64,000 bases of DNA. Source: Clitopilus passeckerianus. Taxonomy: Eukaryota > Basidiomycota > Agaricomycetes > Agaricales > Entolomataceae. A model generated the notes under the pieces. That model did not search any database and had not been told where the DNA came from. It worked only from the letters and a program-made list of their open reading frames with translations. The stretch covers positions 78,729 through 142,728 of the forward strand of contig CALYLX010000134.1 in assembly GCA_944990035.1 (NCBI GenBank). Direction: 5' to 3'. Positions 1-11,700 of this stretch are shown in pieces (positions within the stretch are counted from its first letter, which is position 1; each line of letters starts with the position of its first letter). Both the position numbers and the translations under genes were made by a program.

Positions 1-1047
1 GTCGATGTAGGCTCTGGTGGACCCGCAACATTCACGTTCACCGCTTCGACCAACGCTACCTGGTTGACCTTGTCGTCCAAAGGAGGGTCTATCTCCGCCT
101 CTAAACCTGAACAGAGAATCTACGCTTCCGTCAACAACTGGGGTAGCCTAACAGCGGGTGCAAACTACGCAGTCATTACGTTCACTGCCAAGGCTGCGAA
201 ACAAGCCCCATTGACTGTGCAAGTTACTTTCGTCGCCACGAAAAACAATTTAGCTTCTGGATTCAAAGGTGCCTTTCACTGTGAACTGAACTGAATTAAC
301 GGAAATTAACGTACGTCGGTACCAGGATTTGTTGAGGGTGACAGAACTGTGTCCATTGAAGCTGGTCATGCAACCCGAAATAATACGGCAGGCGGCATGT
401 TCTGGAAAAACATACCTAACTACGGACGAACGGTCTCTGGCGTAACACCTTGGCCACGACTTGGAAACAACGACGCAAACTTTACCGCTGGTGCAGGACC
501 TTCATTGTTCGTCATTGGAGCTTCCATTGCTGATGTTTGCTAACGTGCCTGATAAAGGGAATATGATTTCTATCTTTTCAATACGATCGCCAACAACGGA
601 ACTGTCAATGTGACGACTCTCCTCTCGCCTACGCTCAACTCTGGAGAACGCAGCCGTCCCATGGCATTTGCCATTTCGGTCGATGATCAGACTCCAGTTG
701 TATCTCACTTCTTCCCTCCCGCTGTACCTGGAGGTTTCCCGCCCCAATGGGGTGGCAACGACGGTTTCGCCGCGAACAATATCATTAGTGTGACAACTTC
801 CTTCAAAGCCTCTCCTGGAGCGCATACGTTGAAGGTTAGTTGTAGCAAGTCCGAGTTTGAATTCGTTGGGTTTGCTGACTATGTCATCTAGCTCTTCGCC
901 GTAGAACCTGCTGTGACCGTGCAAAAGCTCATCATTGGTATGTATTCAAGGTCAGAGAGATGCGCATGTTGTCTGATACTCTTGCTAGATGCTGGTGGAT
1001 TGAGGCCGAGTTATTTGGGACCTCCGGAAAGTCGATTGTCTAGTTAA
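1..1047 (+). CDS. GH115 xylan alpha-glucuronidase, C-terminal part (5'-truncated by window edge)
   Basis: This is the 3' end of a secreted glycoside hydrolase family 115 enzyme, which removes 4-O-methyl-glucuronic acid side chains from glucuronoxylan. Five exons are visible: 1-268, 326-506, 558-834, 892-937 and 989-1047. All use GT..AG and keep one frame from base 1 to the TAA at 1045. The product shows the beta-rich C-terminal region of the family, including a Tyr-Gly-Arg-Thr-x-Ser-Gly-Val-Thr-Pro-Trp-Pro stretch in exon 2 and an Asp-Ala-Gly-Gly-Leu-Arg-Pro-Ser-Tyr end. The catalytic domain lies outside the window to the left. Basis: the sequence resembles GH115 C-terminal domains as I know them. 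Substrate specificity is inferred from the family. Confidence 0.85.
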
Positions 1048-1338
1048 AATCTGGCAGAGAATGAGGCTGATTCGCCGCCGAATTTGCATTTACAATACCC
1101 TATCTAGTCATCATGTTTGTATATACGAATTACGCCTTTTCAAATACATATTGCTTCACTCCAGCCTCGAAATTGCAAACTTGAGGATGTTTGAGGCTAC
1201 CATGCCATGGACATACGCGGTCATGCCGTAATCGCCTGATGTCATCCACGCCCCAGCGACATCCAGCTTGCTTCCTCATTCCGCTACCAGAGTCACGATC
1301 ATCTCCACTGCGAGAGGCCGAGTTCATCGTTCTTAACG
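1048..1338. other. Intergenic: GH115 3' flank and Pff1 promoter
   Basis: The two genes run in the same direction and are 291 bp apart. I see no gene, repeat or convincing TATA box here. Small reading frames on both strands show no recognisable protein. Confidence 0.5.
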
Positions 1339-4300
1339 ATGCTCAGGCAATACGTAGCGCCGTTTGGAACGTTAATAGCTCTCTTGCTTTACCTATCCGT
1401 CTTCCTCTCAGTTAAACTCACCGACTCTTTGCCCAAACCGGCCTCGGAATCTAAACAGAACAGGCTGAATGTCAACTTAACCCAAGCATGGGAGGACTTG
1501 CACCGGATTGCAACTGGCCCGCATCCTTACAACTCCAGGAGGAATGATGCCGTCGCGGAATACCTGTTGGAGAGGTTGGGAGAAGTGGCAGAGCAATATC
1601 CTGATGTTCAAGTCACGCAGGATCTTGTGTCCAACGGAACATTCAGAACGACCTATTTCGAAGGCACAAACATTCTGGTGAAGATACCTGGCACAGCAAG
1701 GGATGCTGACAAGGACGCAATTCTGTTTTCGGCACATTACGACTCAGTGTCCACTTCGACTGGTACAGTGGATGATGGCATCGCTATTGTCTGCATGCTG
1801 CAGCTCGCCCAGAAGTTTGCCAAGGACCGGGGAAGGAAAACAGCCATCTTCAACTTCAACAACGGCGAGGAAGACTGGCTGAATGGCGCTAAAGCGTAAA
1901 CATCTGCTATATTTGAGAGAGAGAGAGAAAGTCAGCTAATATGGTCTTCTCCAGCTTTATGCAACACCCATGGTCCAACTTGACGAGTACCTTCTTGAAT
2001 CTTGAAGGTGCTGCTTCCGGGGGGTATGCATGTTTGAGTTGTGGTTGCCTCTATATGTCCTCAACCTTGTTCCAGGCGTCCGCTACTCTTTAGAAGCACT
2101 TCCCTAGCACCGGTGAAATCGTTCTCGCGATCTGTGCCACACCCACACACCTCCATCCTCGCGGCAGACGCATTTGCAGCGGGTGTTATCCGCTCCGGGA
2201 CGGACTACTCCGTCTACGCCAACCCTTCTACTGAAGGTTCATATAATCCTCATGGAATGCAAGGATTGGATCTAGCCTTCTACAAAGGAAGAAGCCGATA
2301 CCACACCAAGTATGATGCCATAGCTTGGCTCGAAGGTGGAACTTATCGGGCAGTCTGGGGTATGCTCGAGAGCGCTGTAGCTGTTGGCGACGAGCTCCTG
2401 ACTGGAAATAACGGAGGAAAGGAAGAGAGTGCGGTGTATTTTGATGGTAAGCATCCCTGCTGCTACGCGCCTAAGCCTTTCTAAAGCAACAAATAGTGTT
2501 CGGGCATGCCACTGTGGTCTTCTCTCTGAACAGTCTGCGGATCTACAATATCGTCTTCCTCTCAATCATTCCTGTCGTCATCATCCTGCTTTCCTTCTGC
2601 AAGCGACTTGCTGCCCCTGGTGGTCTTGATTCTTACAAACTCCATTTCCGCTGGGTTCGTTTCTGGTTTGGGTTGATTCTCACCGGCGCAGCACAAGTAG
2701 GATTGGTTGCTCTGTATAAGAACTTCAATCCATATGTAGGTTATCTGCATTTCATATCCTCCCATCTTTCTGAATAATACTCTTTGCAGGTCGTCTACTC
2801 ATACCCATACTCGACCCTTTTCACTTCCTTTGCGTTGACCTACATAACGCTTTACATCTCGTTGTCAGTTCCTCTCCGACTCCCCTACTTCATTACATCT
2901 CGCATTTCCTCCTCGACACCGACCATAAACCCCAATGAGGTCAAATCTCGGTCCACACAAGCCACGACGGTCCTTCTACAACTTCTCATCCTCTCATACT
3001 TCCTCCTGTTTGTTCCTATCGTAATTCTTTCTGGAGGACAGAACATCGGCAGCATATACCCTCTATCCGCTCTCCTAACCTGCGCCTTTGCTGGTTGGGT
3101 CGTCGGAGTGGGAGGAGAGATGTTGTTCGGGATATATGGGGACGAGGGCATTGAGGTCAAGCGAGAAAGAGTCGATGGTACCGATGACGAGGAAGAGGCT
3201 GAAGAAGGACAAGACGAGGAGAATGGCCACCAGGAAAGAAGATACGTTAGTGGTGTTATGTACACCGCTCCCCATGACAGGGACAACAGTGCCAATACCG
3301 AAACCACTGTTCGTCCAACCTCGCCCAACTGGGGCGCTCGAGCATCTTCAAACAATGGACCCGGCAACTCGGAAGAACAGGAGACAGAGCCTACCGAGAT
3401 TACGCCACTTATTCAACAACGCAGGGAAGCAGGGTTGCCTCTGACTGACCTCAGGCTGAGGGAAGAGGGTGTCGGGAAGGAGCTGGCGAGGATGATTGTA
3501 TGGCTCTTGCAGGTTATCTTCGTGGTGCCTATTCCCATTATCCTGGTCGCGCATATTGCTCTCATCATGGTGGATGGGTCATCTCAGAGTGTTGTCGATG
3601 GCGGAGGTGTCGGAACTAGTAAGTTTTCTCACCAGCAGTTGCGCTTCTTTGCTCATGGAGGATTTCAGTATACGCAAGCTTCTCGGTCATCTCCCTGCTT
3701 TTACTTCTCCCAGCCATGCCATTCTTCCCGGCACCATCCACTTTGCCTCCCCCGCCAGTCAAACCCAAGAAAGGCAGCAAATTCCCTGATACCACTACCT
3801 CCAATGGCACCATGACCCTTACCTTCGTCCTTTTCATCCTTTTCCTCGTTTCCGCCCTCCTAACCAGCGGGATTCTCGGTCCCCTGGGCAGAGCTGTCGG
3901 TGTCGCCGAGGCATATCGCCCAGGCTTCCCCTTCGGCGTCGAGAGCCCAATGAAGGTCTACTTCCAGCAACAAGTTGAAATTCGCCCCAGTGGCAAGATT
4001 GTTCCGAGTACCACTTTGACGGGCGTTCCTTATTACATGGAGAAGTTGGTCGTACCGGAGCTGCCGTCGAGTCATGGAGAGAAAGCCAAGGGGGTGAATT
4101 GCGGCGAAGCGACTGGGAGAGGAAAAGGTGGTGAGGGGTTGAGGAAATGCGCTTGGGAGAATGAGTTACTTCCTTGGCCAGGAGCATATAACGCCGAGTC
4201 TACGGGTTCGATTGATGAGGGAGAAGATGACTGGGAGATGTGGTGGAATCTTGACTCAGAGACGACCACAGCTTCTCCAAGAGTGCCCAAGAACCCGTAT

Positions 4301-4825
4301 TTCCGATCTCAGGTATCAGCTCCTATCGACGGCAGGAAGAATTTGACGAGGACCATCGCAGTGGAAGGCAGGAACACGAGGAATTGTAGGATCTATTTCG
4401 ATTCGCCCACCAAGGACTCTCCATCACTGGCGAAAGTCAAGGAGTGGCGTGTTCGAGGTGGTGAGGGTGTTGGGAAGGAGGTTCCTGGAGGTGAGGGAGA
4501 GGGTGTCAAGGAGGTGAGGATGTGGAGTAGGACGTGGGGAAGAGAATTCGTTCTCGACGCAGAACTTGATGCGTCCAGCGAAGGACACAAGCTCAGTGGG
4601 AGGGTGGCTTGCGAGTGGACTGAGTACCGAAGTGGATTGGTGGAGCCGAGAAGCGCGAGCTCAGCCTCACCACAAGATCATTTTGCAGATGTTTCAGGCG
4701 ACGAGAAGGGAGAAAATCCCAGCATACCAGCGTATGAGGAAGTTCTCCAGAACCTTCCTCGTTGGGCGGTCGCAACGAAGCTTCAGGATGGATTGGTGGA
4801 GGTCTGGTGGAAGTTCGAAATTTGA
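1339..4825 (+). CDS. PFF1: Vacuolar membrane protease, M28 family (Pff1-like)
   Basis: This is a multispanning vacuolar metallopeptidase of the Pff1 type (yeast YBR074W). Six exons (1339-1895, 1955-2023, 2076-2446, 2497-2735, 2790-3618, 3669-4825) sum to 1074 codons, which is normal for the family. Residues 10-25 form an N-terminal membrane anchor. The lumenal M28 domain follows, with the zinc ligands and catalytic residues in His133-Tyr-Asp, Asp145-Asp-Gly and Glu177-Glu178. After the peptidase domain come several hydrophobic segments (exons 4-6), interrupted by an acidic Glu/Asp-rich cytosolic loop around bases 3120-3240, and then a beta-rich lumenal tail. The start is the first ATG ahead of the anchor. 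The fold and ligands are visible; vacuolar location is known for the family. The physiological substrate is unknown. Confidence 0.93.
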
Positions 4826-4973
4826 GTGGTTGTCCGTCGTGTAATGGGGATCCTATTTGTATTTTATCCTAGCGAGCTCACTCTATGTTATGGGACGTTT
4901 CTTCGATCCTGTCGTCGTTCGAGCTCGGCAGGTGCTTAAGAGGCCATGCAAGTAATTTGAGAACCTTCCTCAA

Positions 4974-5047
4974 GGGCACATGGTGTAGTTGGTTATCACA
5001 TCCGCTTAGCATGCGGGGGGTGCCCGGTTCAATTCCGGGTGTGTCCA
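4974..5047 (+). tRNA. tRNA-Ala (anticodon AGC)
   Basis: The acceptor stem GGGCACA (4974-4980) pairs with TGTGTCC (5040-5046) and includes G3:U70, the alanine identity pair. The anticodon stem TCCGC/GCGGG closes a TTAGCAT loop with anticodon AGC. The T arm is CCCGG-TTCAATT-CCGGG and the discriminator base is A. No intron is present. It lies 148 bp downstream of the Pff1 gene on the same strand. Confidence 0.95.
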
Positions 5048-5110
5048 AATCTTTTTGCTTGTCCCATGATCCATCAATTGCAGGCGATGTAACCATCAAT
5101 CAATCTCACA

Positions 5111-5454
5111 GAGTACCAGACGGTGGTCTCGTCAGTGGCGGTGTTGGATGGGGGTTTCGTCAGTCACACCTGACTCAGCAAAGTGATGCTTGTGATTGGA
5201 CGAGTGAGCTGTTTTCGACAGGGTGACGATGGGCGTGACACCTGCCAAATGTGGTAGAAACATTAATATGTTTGGCCCCCTCTTCCCCCGTCGTTTCTGC
5301 TTGAAGTAAAGGCCAGAATATACTATACATGTACTATGCTCTACACTGAAGCGGTCATGTGGGAGAACGACGCGAGAATCAGGCTGCAGCTGTAGCCTGA
5401 CGAAATGCCCATCCAGCACCGCCACTGACGGGACCACCGTCTGGGATAGTACTC
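5111..5454. repeat. Foldback/MITE-like element with 54-59 bp terminal inverted repeats
   Basis: The left arm (about 5111-5164) is matched by the reverse complement of the right arm (about 5396-5454). Both arms begin GAGTAC and share the core GACGGTGGTCYCGTCAGTGG, followed by GGYGTTGGATGG-like sequence and TTTCGTCAG. A few substitutions and one 5-nt gap separate the arms. The interior of about 230 bp holds no plausible gene. Size, paired arms and lack of coding capacity fit a non-autonomous DNA transposon or foldback element. I could not find a clear target-site duplication, so the superfamily is not assignable from this copy. Confidence 0.7.
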
Positions 5455-6328
5455 ATTTGTGGGTTGTTTGCCTGTGAAAATGTCTAAACGACTCGGAGAA
5501 CACGCAGGCGACCGTCGACATATCAGAGGTTGTCATCAACATCGTAACGGAGTACTGAGTACGTGGTGGGCCTACCATCATTTATGGGTCTTGTCTCTAC
5601 CCTACATTCGGAGAACCTCATCATTCACACTTTGGCATTTCCTGATGCTGAAAACGAATATTGGTTTGCAAGCGGCCTGATTCTTAGCTTGTGTCAATAT
5701 GTGGGGCCAACTCGATAACAACAACTCTGCAGATTTTTGAAATTAAGCTCAATCCTCGGACCGCAGCCTTACTGAGGTTCTAAAGCCTGCGTCGAGCTAG
5801 GACCTCGATGTCAAGTAAGTACCCGAGCTTGAGGTTGATCTTTGAACGACGAATAAGCGAGCGAGCGAGCGAGCTGTGCAGTCGGCCCGCCTCCTGCCTG
5901 CCAATCAGAGGAGGTCTCAACGCGACGCGTCGTTACGTTGCTTGGCGCGTTACCACCATCTCTGCATCCACCACAGCCCAGTCTGCAGGCGGAGGGACGT
6001 TGACCTACCCTATTCGAAACCGTCACGAGCTTGCGGGCGGCTGTTTCCGACTCATGCGGTATATAACCCACCAGTTGATGAAACAAAGCATACCTCAACA
6101 TCCAGTGCAGGCACTCGGTTCTAAACTAACGAGCTTCCATATAAGCCTGCAGTTTCACGATTAATTCACGACTATAAACGACTTTCGCTATCTCCCTCTA
6201 ATATATCTGGGACAAGCACCATTACCTGCATCTACACCAACCACAGCACCTCTAAAAGTTTCAATACCAACGCCAACACTAATCAACTCACACATTTTCT
6301 TGCAACTATAATTCACCGAGCCTTATAA
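5455..6328. other. Intergenic region upstream of small Ser-rich ORF
   Basis: The stretch has no recognisable coding region. A short GAGC tandem repeat (about 5857-5874) and a TATA-like element GGTATATAACC (about 6059-6069) lie upstream of the 6329 reading frame. They are the only structures I would point to. Confidence 0.4.
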
Positions 6329-6652
6329 ATGGCACACAAGCGCACCAGCTCTACTTCTTCGACTTCCTCTACCACCTCTACCTGCTCTACAGCGTCGACG
6401 AGAAGCCTTAGCTCGCGTCGAGGGATCAGCTTCCGCCTGCCCATCTCATCAAACACCCCTTCGCTATCAGCTATGCCCTCACCTAGCACCAAATACGCAC
6501 CTTCGTCCGGCAGGCGAGCACTCCCCACCCCAGCCCCCTTAACACTTCTACCGGGGATGCAGGCCCCTGTTAGCGCGGCAAGCGGCAAGCTCATGAGTAG
6601 TCGAATGAGGGACTTTGGGATGGGCGACGATGGCTGGACACCATTGAACTAG
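6329..6652 (+). CDS. Small serine/threonine-rich hypothetical protein
   Basis: A single-exon frame of 107 codons begins at an ATG just after TTATAA and ends with TAG. The first 40 residues are almost entirely Ser and Thr with scattered Arg. The rest is Pro/Ser-rich, with a short Gly-Met-Gly-Asp-Asp-Gly-Trp-Thr-Pro end. It has no signal peptide, membrane segment or domain I recognise. An upstream TATA-like box (6059), a C/A-rich leader and an AATAAAG at about 6711 give modest support for a real transcript. It could equally be a chance frame in low-complexity DNA. Confidence 0.45.
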   Translation: MAHKRTSSTSSTSSTTSTCSTASTRSLSSRRGISFRLPISSNTPSLSAMPSPSTKYAPSSGRRALPTPAPLTLLPGMQAPVSAASGKLMSSRMRDFGMGDDGWTPLN

Positions 6653-7051
6653 AGCAATCTTCAACCCCTGTTTACTCCTCTGCCTCATCAGGCCGTAGTT
6701 CTGCTCCCCAATAAAGGCTTCCTCCTCTCTTCAGAGAGGACAGGCTAAATATCATATGGAATACGTTGTTATTATTATCATATCTATCGGCGTTCTAGAA
6801 TATTTGCTATCACATGTAAAATTATAATTATAATCAGTAAAAAATGTAATATATTTAGGTCCAGTTTGTTTCTCCCTCTGAACGGGATACATTACTGCCT
6901 CGGCGTTTCCCGCTGTCTAGCCTCATGTTCTCGCTTCTGTCACGGGGAGCGGCCGTTTTCAACGTGGTCGTTTGAGCACCTTGAACGTGAATACGTGATC
7001 GTGATCTGTGTTCTTCTTTCTCTGGTTGAATCACTACCGAAGGATCTCTTC

Positions 7052-7939
7052 ATGGCTACTCGTGAACAACTTCAGGGTGTAGTTCTTGAACAGGCCTATG
7101 ACACCTCCCAAATCTACTTCACCGGCGCCCAACTAAGCCTATATAGGGATAATCCACCCTCGCTTGCTAATGTTCCCGTTGAGTGCGAGTGGGAAGATGG
7201 TGTAACGCCGCCAGAGTCCCCAAACGATGTTATGAAACTAGCCACCAAGGCTTTAGAAGACCCACTTCCCTCCACGGATCTAGATATTACCTTAACTCTA
7301 ACCACTCAACTTCCGCGTCCCACAAAGCGCATACCACACGTATGGAAGGCCAAGATTGAGGGTTCTCTCCCTGGAGGGCTTTCTGAGGGCACAGAGGTTG
7401 TCGCCAAAATCTACGACCCAGTTTACTATGGAGCAGCCAATACCACATCTCCATTTGATTTAGTCGCCAATATGCTCCAGGCGGAAGTCGAGGCCTATGA
7501 TCAACTCGAAGATTTCCAAGGGACCGGGATTCCGCGCTACTACGGTCATTATAGGGCTGCAATCCTCAGCCAAGATCGGGTAGCACACGTTTTATTGATC
7601 AAATACATCGAGGCAAAAGATATTCGCACCCTCGTTGGTTCGGACTACGGTGGCGATCTTCTCTTGTGCTCAGAACACAAGGACGCGCTCTTGAATAGTC
7701 CAATGTACCTCTGGGCCAGCCTGGTCGAACTTAGCCTCGAACAGCAACAATTTCAGCCTAGAAACGTTCTTGTGTATCCTCCGCAACGCGAAGGGCCTTT
7801 CTGCACAAAGGAAGCGTGCCCAGTGCGCAACACGGTGGACCGTAAGATGTCCGATGCGTTTTCATCAATTTCGAAAAGTGGAAGGAGTCCCCACGGAACG
7901 ACGATTATACCTGGTAAAAGATGGACGAGGAAGACTTAA
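7052..7939 (+). pseudogene. Fungal protein-kinase-like gene, apparently frameshifted near its 3' end
   Basis: The frame from the ATG at 7052 encodes a divergent kinase-like protein of a kind common in Agaricomycetes. A Val-Val-Ala-Lys-Ile-Tyr-Asp segment (about 7402) resembles the beta-3 lysine. A conserved Glu-Ala-Tyr-Asp-x-Leu helix and a Gly-Ile-Pro-Arg-Tyr-Tyr-Gly motif follow, then a Gln-Phe-Gln-Pro-Arg-Asn-Val-Leu-Val catalytic-loop equivalent near 7750, where the usual Asp is not visible. After about 7842 the expected continuation (Phe-Ile-Asn-Phe-Glu-Lys-Trp) appears in another frame. That is consistent with loss of one base, and it is followed at once by a TAA. The frame is open upstream to 6866, but the 7052 start matches the protein better. 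Alternative: a very short intron starting at the GTAAGA near 7840. Confidence 0.6.
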
Positions 7940-8597
7940 TCGTTGGGAGCGAGTACAGTTGCATTTGACAGAGTACCGGCTTGGAAACCAGGCGGCCTAA
8001 TAGGTGCGGATCCATAGCGACTCTATGTAGAGGAGACAGACGACGTCAACCATCGAACTATTCTGGAGAACTCCTGACTGTCCTCTATGTAAGTATCAAA
8101 TGTAATTATAACTGCCACTCTTTTCCATCTTGATGTCGAGTGGGCATAGCAGGCCTCCACGTCAACGGCAACTTCGGTACGTGGACGCACAAACTACTCT
8201 AGCATGTTCGCTATACCTCCCAAGCAGCCTCAAGGCAAGGTTTCGTTAGGAGCCTCGTGGGCCTTCGGACATCTGCTTCACTGGCGCTTAGCTGAGTATC
8301 TAAAAAGATAATTAATCGTGTTCGATATGCCCGTGAAGAGAACTTGAAAATATCGACAGATTGGACGTGATTTGCCGAGTACGGGGTATAAAAGTATTAT
8401 ACGAGCATTAAGTCAACCTGCATAAATATGAGCAGCGAGCCTCGTACTGAGTCATCGAAAACAAATATCTCACTGGAATCCGCTCCCTCTCATATCATAT
8501 ATCAGATTTCATCCTCTCCAACATTCCCAACCAACCCCCCGACAACCTCCCACAACCCAAGCTCTTCCTCGATCTACACGGAGTGACATAGACCACA
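7940..8597. other. Intergenic, between kinase-like pseudogene and MFS gene
   Basis: No gene is supported. The first 60 bases carry a second short open piece in the shifted kinase frame, perhaps the decayed C-terminus. The rest shows no repeat or RNA signature I recognise. Confidence 0.4.
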
Positions 8598-11213
8598 TTA
8601 ACATCTCTCCCAGACTAGCAATGTATCAAGAAAGAGACGAAACCAACTCACCTCCCTCCTAACACCCCTCTCCCTCACCCCAGCCTCCGACCTAAACAGC
8701 TTATCCATATCCTCTAGTGAGACATTCGCCGTCTCTGGCACGCAGGTCGTGGACCAGATGTACGCGAGTGTGCAGGAGAGGGCGAAGATCGTGAATGTTA
8801 GTCTGTCGGGGGGCCGTATCAGTTCGGTTGCGCGAGCGTTCGTTATAAGGAAAGGGAGAGAAGAAAGAGGGAGGTAAACTGGGGAAGGAGAGGGAGAAGT
8901 GTGAAGCATGGAGTGATAGGTGAGAAAAACTCACGAAGGCGACCAATCCATCATCGGCGGCGTCAACAGCCCAATCAAAACTGTATTTGCCTCTTCTCAA
9001 CACCAAAAAAAAAAAGGATATAGAAATGGGAGATACGCACAATTATTAACCCAATTCGACCCCGTAGCCACCGCCACACCTTTACTCCTCATCGAAAGCG
9101 GAAAGACTTCGCTCGGGAGGACCCACCCGACGGGGCCGAAGGACATGCCGTAGGCGGCTGTGAAGGTGTAGATGCCGCTGTTCAGGGTATTCATGAACCA
9201 TTCTTTGTTGGGTTTAAAAGGTAGGAAGCAAGGCGAGAAGGAAGGGAGGAAAACGGCGAAGGGGGGAGAAAGCAAACCGGACGACACTCACGCAACACAC
9301 CCCGCCGCCGCCCACCCATGCCCCTCCCACTGTCCCTGATACTTCCACACCAAAACCGCAATCAAGAGGTGCGAGGCCGTCATTACCAGACTTCCGTTGC
9401 AGAGGAGGGGTTTCCTACCTGTCGTGCGTCGTTCATTAGCCTTTCCTCATCTTCTTTGCCTTCCCTCCCTCAAGGAGGGAGAGCTAGAGTACTGGACGAC
9501 TCGCACGCACCCCACTTATCAATCCCCACAAGCACGGGCCCCACCGCCAAAAACTGCACAATCCCAATTCCACCCGATACGACCAATGTGACGGTGTCCC
9601 CCCGCAGACCGAGGGACTGGACGATGGTGGGGCCGTAGTAGAGGAGGGCGTTTATTCCGGACCATTCTGTGTGTGGGGGAGTGAGCTCTTTTGTGCTGCG
9701 GGAGGGAGAGGGAACGGAGAAGGGAAGAGGCGAGGAAAGGAGAGGAGAGGTGGAAAGGAGAGGAGGGAAAGGAAGAGCGAGGAAGAGAAGACAAACGCAC
9801 GTTGAAAAACCATAACCAACACCCCAATCAACGTCCTATCTCTATACTTTACCTCCCACAGCCTCCTCCATGCTTTGAGTTCCGTCTTTAGTGTCCACCC
9901 CTCGTCTGCCTGTAGCGTATGTTCCCGATGTGAGTCGAGGTCAAGTCCAGAATCCATCTCAACCGCCCGCTGGACCAACATCGTCTCCACCCTCATCTCC
10001 AATAGTTCCAGCTTTATCAATTCTTCCACTTCGTCAGTGTTCTCCCCACCCATCCTTAATCTCCTCAAACTCCCCCCAGCCTCCTCCCACCGTCCCTTCA
10101 GGCCCAAAAACCTCGGACTGGGCGGGAGATACAGTACACCTAACCCCAAGAAGAGCCCGGGGATGAGTTGGAGGAAGAGGGGGAGGCGCCAGGAGAGGGA
10201 GGATGGGACTGTTGGGGGTGGTCAGTTAGCGTCATATTTCTTTGAGGAGAGGGAGGGAAGGAGTAGGAAAGAAGAGAGGTAATGAAAGAGGTAGGGGAGG
10301 AGATGAGAATAGAGAGAACAGAGAACTCACCATCCCTCGTCAAAAACCCCGTCCAGAACCCACACACCACCCCCAACACAATCGAAAACTGCTCGAGGGC
10401 CATGAGGGAGCCGCGGACTTCGGGGGGCGAGATTTCGGATATGTAGAGTGGGGAGAGCATGCTGTGAGAGTACGTCAGTACTTCAGAATGAATCGGGCGT
10501 ATGGGTGAGGGTGGAGGGGAGGGAAGGGAAGGGAGGGAAGGAAAGAGAGGGAAGAGAAAGAGACTCACCTCAAAGCACCAACCCCAACCCCGCCGACTGC
10601 GCGTCCGATGAAGAGGTGAGTGAGGGATTGGGCCCATGTTTGGAAGGATGAGCCGATGACGAATATCACTGGAGGTGTTTATTAGCTTGTCACCCCGAGT
10701 GAGGGAGGGAAGGGATGGAAGTAGAGATGATACGTACACGACGCAGTGAGGATAGCATACCGCCTGGAAAACCTATCTGCTAGTATACCTGCTGCTAGAG
10801 CTCCGATGAGGGCGCCTAGTTCGAGGACTGCGGCTGGTGGGAGGGTGATTAGCATTCATGAGGATGGAAAGGAGAACGCACTCATAATCCCTTTCTGCAA
10901 CGGCGTAACCGGCCATCGTCGTACAAAGTCTTTCATAACTAGAACATTCGCTATCTGTATATGTGAGTCCAGTAGAACGGGAGTGCGAAGAGAGAAGAGA
11001 ACTCACGACACCCTGATCATACCCAAACGTCAATCCCCCAATCGAAGCAAAGAACGCGCAATATAGCGTGTAGGAGTTACTCGCGAGTCCAGCTAGTCCA
11101 GGAGGTCCGTACGCGTATGTGTAGGATTGGCCATCTGGGGAGAGTCGGGCGCCAGATGGATGGGTTGGGTCTATGGGAAGTGCTATGTAGCCGTCATTCT
11201 GGTGGTTTACCAT
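8598..11213 (-). CDS. MFS sugar transporter (hexose/quinate/polyol porter type)
   Basis: This is a 12-helix major facilitator of the sugar porter family in the plasma membrane, predicted to carry out proton-coupled or facilitated sugar import. Eleven exons run from 11213 down: 11213-11007, 10954-10882, 10833-10738, 10668-10569, 10461-10331, 10208-9801, 9666-9511, 9418-9292, 9177-9041, 8980-8935 and 8802-8598. They sum to 562 codons. Signatures include Gly-Tyr-Asp-Gln-Gly in helix 1, Asp-Arg-Phe-Ser-Arg-Arg after helix 2, Pro-Pro-Ser-Pro-Arg-Phe-Leu before the central loop, Gly-Pro-Val-Gly-Trp in helix 10, and Pro-Glu-Thr at the C-terminus. Several introns are longer than 100 nt and full of C/T tracts, unlike its neighbours. 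The last few residues are uncertain because a weak GTGAGT lies near the end. The actual substrate cannot be read from sequence. Confidence 0.92.
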
Positions 11214-11700
11214 GGTAAGAAGCAGGTGTGGCTGTGTGGGGCTCTGTCGCTGTTGTACAACACTCTAAACAGACTTCTTATGCCTCTCGAGCGTGAGTGG
11301 GATTCTAGCAAAGGACACTGCTTGGGACTATTCTGCCCGTGGAATCTGTTGATTGACCTATAGACTTACAAGCCAAACGTCGCCATGCCCCTGCTGTGCT
11401 CGAGTCTCACAACCAGCGTACATCTACGCTCTACTTCGAGTTCCGCTCACTTCCATCTCCTCTCCCACCGACCCGAGTCTGTGCCTGGGATATTATGCTA
11501 GACCTAAGAGAAGCGTCATCACAGAAAACATGCACAAGCACCTCAACGTCCGATCACCCTCAGGCTCATCGACACGTCGGATAGCCAGAAACTGACAACG
11601 CTCATCTCGGAACTTGACCAAAGGGACCATAGAATCTTCCATATACTGACATTGATATTGGTACTAGTACATTAGGGCTTACATCACGATTGTGTTCCAC

